53,332 nucleotides of DNA from contig QKEW01000012.1 in NCBI GenBank assembly GCA_003251635.1, positions 1 through 53,332 on the forward strand. Reading direction: 5' to 3'. The translations under genes were made by a program, and so were the position numbers. How positions within the stretch are numbered: the stretch's first letter is position 1; each line of letters opens with the position of its first letter. Origin of the DNA: a bacterium (GTDB lineage Bacteria > Patescibacteriota > Minisyncoccia > Moranbacterales > GWC2-37-73). Shown piece by piece: positions 49,475 through 53,332 of the stretch. The notes beneath the pieces are model-generated. The model was not told the DNA's origin. It worked only from the letters and a program-made list of their open reading frames with translations, and did no database searches.

Positions 49475-49571
49475 TCTATTAACAGGAATGTGGTTTTGGT
49501 ATATTTGCAACGTCGCACAATATATCTTTTGCGAACCAAAAAGGTTTGATTTCTAATGAATGAAAATAAAC
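49475..49571. other. Non-coding stretch with imperfect long palindrome
   Basis: TTTTGGT (49494-49500) pairs with ACCAAAA (49535-49541), and TATATT/AATATA and TGC/GCA pair inside, forming a bulged hairpin. The track ORF 49414-49611 on the minus strand runs through this and two terminators and is not believed. Confidence 0.35.
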
Positions 49572-49600
49572 ATCCCGTAGGAACCATGTTCCTACGGGAT
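49572..49600 (-). terminator. 12-bp perfect stem-loop, probable terminator of the tiny minus-strand gene
   Basis: ATCCCGTAGGAA-CCATG-TTCCTACGGGAT. On the minus strand it is followed by GTTTATTTTC. It lies about 25 bases beyond the stop of the 49624-49722 reading frame. Confidence 0.65.
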
Positions 49601-49623
49601 TTAGAAAACATAAAGGAAGATTT

Positions 49624-49722
49624 TTATTTGTGTAGAACCTGAAATATTCTACACCGTTGAAACTTTATTAAATCCATTACTACTTCTCCTTTAAAGGATT
49701 CTGAATCAAAAATGTTAGCCAT
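49624..49722 (-). CDS. Candidate 32-aa protein with full expression signals
   Basis: Minus strand from ATG 49722: 'MANIFDSESFKGEVVMDLIK', then 'FQRCRIFQVLHK' and stop. It has a promoter (TTGACT-N17-TACAAA), a leader of about 75 bases, an AAGGAAGGAAGG ribosome site 6 bases before ATG, and a strong hairpin after it. A second internal ATG (codon 16) has its own AAAGGAG. Too short for family recognition. It could instead be a non-coding RNA. Confidence 0.4.
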   Translation of the reverse strand: MANIFDSESFKGEVVMDLIKFQRCRIFQVLHK

Positions 49723-49799
49723 AAAAAACCTTCCTTCCTTTTTGTATGGTTTTAAAATTGCTAATTTACTAACAAAATATAACTAAAAAGTAACTTTAA

Positions 49800-49828
49800 T
49801 TTGTAACATTTAACCATAAAAAAGTCAA
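49800..49828 (-). promoter_or_regulatory. Extended -10 promoter for the tiny minus-strand gene
   Basis: On the minus strand: TTGACT, a 17-base spacer ending TGt, then TACAAA. The remaining sequence to 49970 is A/T-rich with nothing else recognised. Confidence 0.5.
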
Positions 49829-49970
49829 CCTTTAGGCAGGTATTATTTAATATTTATCCCTTATTTAAGCCAAAAAACAAGGCTAAAAATTGCGTTCTAA
49901 GCGATTTGAAATCTCTTTTGATACACCTATACCACTGAGATTTGGCAAAATTACTTTTCTAGAGAAAACT

Positions 49971-50006
49971 AAAATTCCGCCCGACAATTTTGTCAGGCGG
50001 AATTTT
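49971..50006 (-). terminator. Long intrinsic terminator of the 50016 gene
   Basis: AAAATTCCGCC/GGCGGAATTTT 11-bp stem with an inner GACAA-TT-TTGTC stem, 10 bases beyond the minus-strand stop. Confidence 0.85.
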
Positions 50007-50015
50007 ATTAAACAG

Positions 50016-50852
50016 CTATGTTTTTTTGTTTTTTTTTAACCACTTCTGTATTTCGGTGCAGAGCGTTGCTAAACCCACTAGTAACATTAATTGTTGGCTT
50101 GGACTATCAACATTGTCAGAATTAAATTCCCAGAAGTTACGTGTGGGATCTTGAATATCCGAATCCAGAAATGATGGTGCCACTCCAACCGAACAGCCAG
50201 ATTGGCTGTATATTGAAAATCTTCTATCCAAATTGACTCTAATGTCAAAAGGAAATTTTCTCCCAAAAACACAACTCTGCACATACATCATTGATTTAAT
50301 TGTTTTTTGTCTAATTTCTGACTTTTTTCTACTTAAGCTTTTATCTTTATTATCTTCATTTAAAAAATGTAGGAATTGGACAAAAGGAGAAAAACAAAAA
50401 CCAGAAACACCAAATCCCTTGAGTCCGTTTTCAATTAAAGTATTAAAGGTCAGTATTTGACAATCTTTATTTTTATTTAGGACTTCATTGTCGCTAGAAA
50501 GCATTAAATAAAAGAACTTATCAAAAAGTACATGAAAAGTAGCTGAAATCGCAAAAATCTTACCCAAATCAACTTGACTGGGAATTTCAATTTCATATTC
50601 CCAATAAAGTTTTGTCTCTTTTGTTAAAATAAAAACTCCGTTGAATCCCAACTCCTTTTCTCCAAAACTGCCTTGAAAAAATTCAAATTCGTATTCCCTC
50701 ATTAGATAACTACATAAATCATCATAGTCAATTTTAAAAAGCAGAACATTTTTTCTGATTTTTAGTTTTAGATATTTATTCCTAGAGTTCCAGGTTAATA
50801 GATAAAACCAAGAAGTCAATCCTGTTTCCAAAAATTGATAGCGCTCTGCCAT
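50016..50852 (-). CDS. Hypothetical protein, 278 aa
   Basis: A soluble protein rich in Phe/Leu/Lys with no signal peptide, membrane span or motif I know. The N-terminus is 'MAERYQFLETGLTSWFYLL', the middle looks beta-rich, and the C-terminus is hydrophobic and helical ('QQLMLLVGLATLCTEIQKWL'). An AAAGGTG-type site is found about 10 bases before ATG. It is monocistronic with its own terminator. The codon pattern is more A/T-rich than the neighbours, with many ATA/AAA codons, so it may be an acquired gene. Function unknown. Confidence 0.65.
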   Translation of the reverse strand: MAERYQFLETGLTSWFYLLTWNSRNKYLKLKIRKNVLLFKIDYDDLCSYLMREYEFEFFQGSFGEKELGFNGVFILTKETKLYWEYEIEIPSQVDLGKIFAISATFHVLFDKFFYLMLSSDNEVLNKNKDCQILTFNTLIENGLKGFGVSGFCFSPFVQFLHFLNEDNKDKSLSRKKSEIRQKTIKSMMYVQSCVFGRKFPFDIRVNLDRRFSIYSQSGCSVGVAPSFLDSDIQDPTRNFWEFNSDNVDSPSQQLMLLVGLATLCTEIQKWLKKNKKT

Positions 50853-50972
50853 GTGTCGTCACCTTTCTTCTCTTATAGAAAATTTTTTGTTAAATAACTA
50901 GGGTACTAATTTATTTCACTTCCCTTTATGAAAGTAAAGAATTTTTGTGTCGCACAATCTAGTAATGCTCAC

Positions 50973-51359
50973 TTAATTATAGTCATTGTCCAATCTTTTG
51001 GCAAATAGCCTTGTTGCAATATTTTTGTCATAATAGTCACCTTGAATAGCTTTTTGCTTAAATCCAGCTTTTTCATACAATCTGAAACTTTCTTCAAGCT
51101 CAGATTGTCTTCCAGTCCAGAGTGTAATCCAGACAAGTCCCTGTTTTTTAGCTATTTGAATGATTTCTGAGATTAATTTTGAAGCTATACCGCTTCTTCT
51201 AAATTTTTTATTTACGTAAACATAGTCAATAATTATATTTCTAGGTTTACTATTTAAAGTCGAGGCATCCCTAGGAAAACTATACTTCAAATAACCAATC
51301 TGTTTTTTGTCCAGATGAGCAAGAATTTTCTTTGTTTTTTTATTATGTGAAATTTTCAT
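50973..51359 (-). CDS. GNAT-family N-acetyltransferase
   Basis: A 128-aa acetyltransferase with the family's core: 'IDYVYVNKKFRRSGIASKLI' (acetyl-CoA pyrophosphate loop of the RxxGxA type), 'GLVWITLWTG' and 'LYEKAGFKQKAI'. The N-terminal strand is short. Its ATG overlaps the TGA of the upstream M23 gene by 4 bases (ATGA), so the two are translationally coupled. The substrate cannot be told; the coupling to a wall hydrolase is notable but may be incidental. Confidence 0.85.
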   Translation of the reverse strand: MKISHNKKTKKILAHLDKKQIGYLKYSFPRDASTLNSKPRNIIIDYVYVNKKFRRSGIASKLISEIIQIAKKQGLVWITLWTGRQSELEESFRLYEKAGFKQKAIQGDYYDKNIATRLFAKRLDNDYN

Positions 51360-52606
51360 AAATATCTTTCTGGATCGACTGAAGCACCGGTTGGGATATA
51401 AAGTCCACTGACAATTTTAGACTGGGCAATTTCAAAACTATCAGCGTCAAACACAGTGAAATGTAAATGAGTCCCAGTTGAATAGCCAGTGCTACCCATT
51501 TTACCAATTTTTTCACCCTCATCTACTTTATCCCCTTTTCCAACATATTTTTCGCTCAAGTGCCCATAAAGAGTTACGAGACCATCTCCATGATCAACAG
51601 CCAGCCATTGACCATAAGCATAATTTCCACTGTTGCCGGAAGCAATGACCTTACCCTTTCGAACGCTAAAAATTTTGCTGCCGCTGTCTTTGCCAAAATC
51701 CATACCGTTGTGAAAGCCGCCAGCCCCATTGTCGCAAGACGGATAGGAGCGTCGAGCGAAATAATCGTGCAAACAACCATAATCTTGAGTAATTACCGAA
51801 CTTTCAACTGGATCTTTGAAATAATTTTTTTTGGCAGATGGCAAGTTGGCATAGTTAGCCACCTTGTCAGATTCCAACTCATAAATTTCATTTTCAATGC
51901 TATCCAAAAGCTTCTGATATTTATTTTCTTCGCCTTGAGCTTGACCAAGCAGAACCGTTTTTTGGTTTTTAGTTTTAGCCAGATAAGCGTTTTTTTCACC
52001 TAGTTGTAATTGTTCTTCGGCTAATTTATTTTTATCGTTTTCCAACTCAACCTTATCATCTTCCAGCTTCTTTTTCAGATCCCTAACTGAAGTTAGGACT
52101 TCGCGCATTTTTCCTCCGGTTTGAGCCAAGCGATCCTTTTCTGAAAGAAATGGTTCGAATTGTTCGTTGGAAACCAATTCAGCCAGGATGTTTTGTTGCT
52201 GATAGTTATAGAAATTTTTGAGTAAATCGCCCAAAATCTTTTTTTGGAATGAAATCGTTTCTTCCTTGTCACGTATTTCAGTTTGCTTGCGATTAATTTG
52301 ACCATTGAAGTCTTCGATTTTTTTTTTGCCGATTTCAATTTCAGTTTCGACTTTATCAATACTGACATTCATTATTGAAATCTGACCATTCAATGACTCC
52401 TGCTCCTTTTGCAGACCTTCGATTTTCTCCCGATATTTGTCAGCTTTCTCTTGTAATTCCTCAAGTTGTTTTTGAGCTTCTTCATCATCCTCGGAACTTG
52501 AAATATCCTCGATTGATTCGGCTTGGGAAATCGAATAAAAAACGCTAAAAAACAAAATCGCCGCCAATCCGATAAGCCAAATTCTTTTTTTATTGTTTTT
52601 AATCAT
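51356..52606 (-). CDS. M23-family metallopeptidase with coiled coil (EnvC-like murein hydrolase)
   Basis: A 416-aa secreted protein with an N-terminal signal ('IWLIGLAAILFFSVFYSISQA'), a long coiled coil (about 35-250, many Glu/Lys/Gln), and a C-terminal LytM domain with Zn ligands in 'FHNGMDFGKD' (His and Asp) and 'THLHFTVFD' (second His of HxH), plus 'VDHGDGLVTLYGHLSE'. All LytM Zn residues are there, so it should be an active peptidoglycan endopeptidase and not an EnvC-type dead activator. It probably cleaves cross-links during cell separation. It is followed by the coupled GNAT gene. Confidence 0.92.
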   Translation of the reverse strand: MIKNNKKRIWLIGLAAILFFSVFYSISQAESIEDISSSEDDEEAQKQLEELQEKADKYREKIEGLQKEQESLNGQISIMNVSIDKVETEIEIGKKKIEDFNGQINRKQTEIRDKEETISFQKKILGDLLKNFYNYQQQNILAELVSNEQFEPFLSEKDRLAQTGGKMREVLTSVRDLKKKLEDDKVELENDKNKLAEEQLQLGEKNAYLAKTKNQKTVLLGQAQGEENKYQKLLDSIENEIYELESDKVANYANLPSAKKNYFKDPVESSVITQDYGCLHDYFARRSYPSCDNGAGGFHNGMDFGKDSGSKIFSVRKGKVIASGNSGNYAYGQWLAVDHGDGLVTLYGHLSEKYVGKGDKVDEGEKIGKMGSTGYSTGTHLHFTVFDADSFEIAQSKIVSGLYIPTGASVDPERYL

Positions 52607-52634
52607 TTTGTTTTTTATTTCTAAGCTTCACTTT

Positions 52635-53332
52635 TTATTTTTCCAGAGCTGATTCGATTCTCTGGATTGATTCTTTCTGACCTAAGACCCAAGCGACATC
52701 TGAAGGTGAAGGCGATTTTTGCTCACCAGTCAAAGCGACTCGCAGCGGCCAAAGAAATTCTCCGCGATTTTCACCAGCTGCGGCCAATAATTTTTCGGCC
52801 AAAATGTCTCGCCGCCAACCATCTGGTACAATTTCTTTCAAAACATCCAGGGCTTGTCTCAGATTGGTTTTGACGCTCCCAAAATCCATTTCCTTCCAAA
52901 CCAACAATTCTTTTTCATAGGACAATTTATCTTTGAAGAAAAACTTATTTTCCTCTCCAACTTCGCTAAGCTTGCTCAATCTTTCCTGTTCGATAGTTAA
53001 AATTTTCTCAAGATAATCTTTTTGTTGAAATTCAGTCGGTGCCTCTTGAAAGAAATCCTTTTCCCTCAAAAATGGTTGGGCTTTTTCAAGTAAATCAGAA
53101 ATTGATAATTTTTTAATGTATTGGCTATTGATCCAATCCAACTTTTTCAGATCAAAAACCGCGCCAGCTTTGTGAACTTTTTCCAAGCGGAAATTTTTTA
53201 CCAATTCGTCCAAGGAAAAAATTTCTTGAGTTTGGCCGCCGCCTGGATTCCAACCCAAAAGCGCAATGAAATTAATCAGAGCCTCTTTTAGGTAACCCTT
53301 TTTCAAATAATCTTCCACGGCCACGTCGCCTT
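52635..53332 (-). CDS. gltX: Glutamyl-tRNA synthetase, C-terminal part, 5'-truncated by window
   Basis: The minus-strand frame is open to the window edge, so the GTG at 53324 in the track is internal and the catalytic N-terminal half with the HIGH and KMSKS motifs lies outside. What is visible begins just after the KMSKS region ('VAVEDYLKKGYLKEALINF', 'ALLGWNPGGGQTQEIFSLDE'), then the anticodon-binding helical domain. It charges tRNA-Glu (or tRNA-Glu/Gln). The M23 gene follows 28 bases later, so the genes may be cotranscribed. Confidence 0.88.
   Translation of the reverse strand, partial: GDVAVEDYLKKGYLKEALINFIALLGWNPGGGQTQEIFSLDELVKNFRLEKVHKAGAVFDLKKLDWINSQYIKKLSISDLLEKAQPFLREKDFFQEAPTEFQQKDYLEKILTIEQERLSKLSEVGEENKFFFKDKLSYEKELLVWKEMDFGSVKTNLRQALDVLKEIVPDGWRRDILAEKLLAAAGENRGEFLWPLRVALTGEQKSPSPSDVAWVLGQKESIQRIESALEK

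Noticed and set aside
49414-49611. Minus-strand ORF of 65 aa
   Set aside because: It runs through two strong hairpin terminators and has no ribosome site.
1-53332. UGA recoding (Gracilibacteria/SR1 code)
   Set aside because: Several genes end with TGA at the expected length and none of the conserved proteins needs TGA read-through.
1-53332. tRNA, rRNA, transposase, integrase or CRISPR array
   Set aside because: None could be recognised by eye; tRNAs cannot be fully excluded without a covariance search such as tRNAscan-SE.

Overview
The window looks like a chromosomal segment of a Candidate Phyla Radiation (Patescibacteria) bacterium, probably from the Parcubacteria side. The evidence is an A/T-rich genome with compact gene packing, a short alanyl-tRNA synthetase that ends after the editing domain, an archaeal-type UMP kinase, a sigma-region-4/HARE-HTH fusion, a SecD carrying a parvulin insert, a VirD4-like ATPase paired with a family-specific membrane protein, DUF4012 and DUF1003 proteins, and scattered ribosomal protein genes. 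A ribosomal protein L9 gene is present. TGA is used as a stop (for example in the genes ending at 27252, 30726 and 33604), so this is not a recoded UGA=Gly lineage. The phylum call is inference from gene content; no rRNA or tRNA gene was recognised.

Layout. 1-2.9 kb: 3' part of an LCAT-like lipase gene, a Nudix hydrolase and an O6-alkylguanine transferase. 3.0-7.3 kb: secD-secF, a Met-rich small protein and tyrS. 7.4-8.3 kb (minus): a separately promoted alpha/beta hydrolase. 8.5-12 kb: pheS-pheT. 12.1-16.6 kb: a sigma4-HARE regulator, then a membrane protein with a VirD4/TraD-like ATPase. 16.6-20.5 kb: mnmA, two small proteins, alaS and rplU. 20.6-22.9 kb (minus): a small hypothetical, recR and dnaB. 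23.1-27.6 kb: a cell-surface region with an LPATG-anchored acidic protein, its adjacent sortase, and two secreted/membrane proteins framed by a structured leader and a run of six stem-loops. 27.7-30.7 kb: a two-TM protein, a DUF4012 protein and a small hypothetical. 30.8-39.7 kb: a dTDP-rhamnose/glycan region (rmlC, rmlB, rmlD, rmlA, three glycosyltransferases, galU) with glyA inside it. 39.7-43.1 kb: DUF1003, a membrane protein, rplI and pyrG. 43.1-47.0 kb: rpmA, a Nudix hydrolase, UMP kinase, tiny membrane proteins and a RecB-like nuclease. 47.1-49.1 kb: an iron-sulfur operon (Rrf2 regulator, iscS, iscU). 49.2-50.9 kb: small genes and hypotheticals. 51.0-53.3 kb (minus): GNAT, an M23 peptidase and the 3' part of gltX.

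Regulation visible in the sequence. Many genes are preceded by a sigma70-type promoter of the form TTGACA-N17-TANNAT, often with a TG one base before the -10. Most housekeeping genes follow these with 5' leaders of about 20-40 nt and no Shine-Dalgarno (SD) sequence, and two (alaS and the 13284 gene) look leaderless. A second group (the hydrolase at 7419, the 25027-27252 pair, the 30427 gene, and the tiny minus-strand genes near 45.5 and 49.7 kb) has strong SD sequences, in several cases longer leaders, and large hairpin terminators. This suggests a different translational regime or origin.

The most interesting parts are the sortase/poly-Asp LPATG substrate pair, in which the sortase carries two Ca-binding-type repeats; the neighbouring secreted two-gene module with competing leader hairpins and a six-hairpin downstream array; the apparently permuted parvulin domain inside SecD; an IscR-like operator over the start of the isc operon; and several tiny genes that the ORF track does not list.
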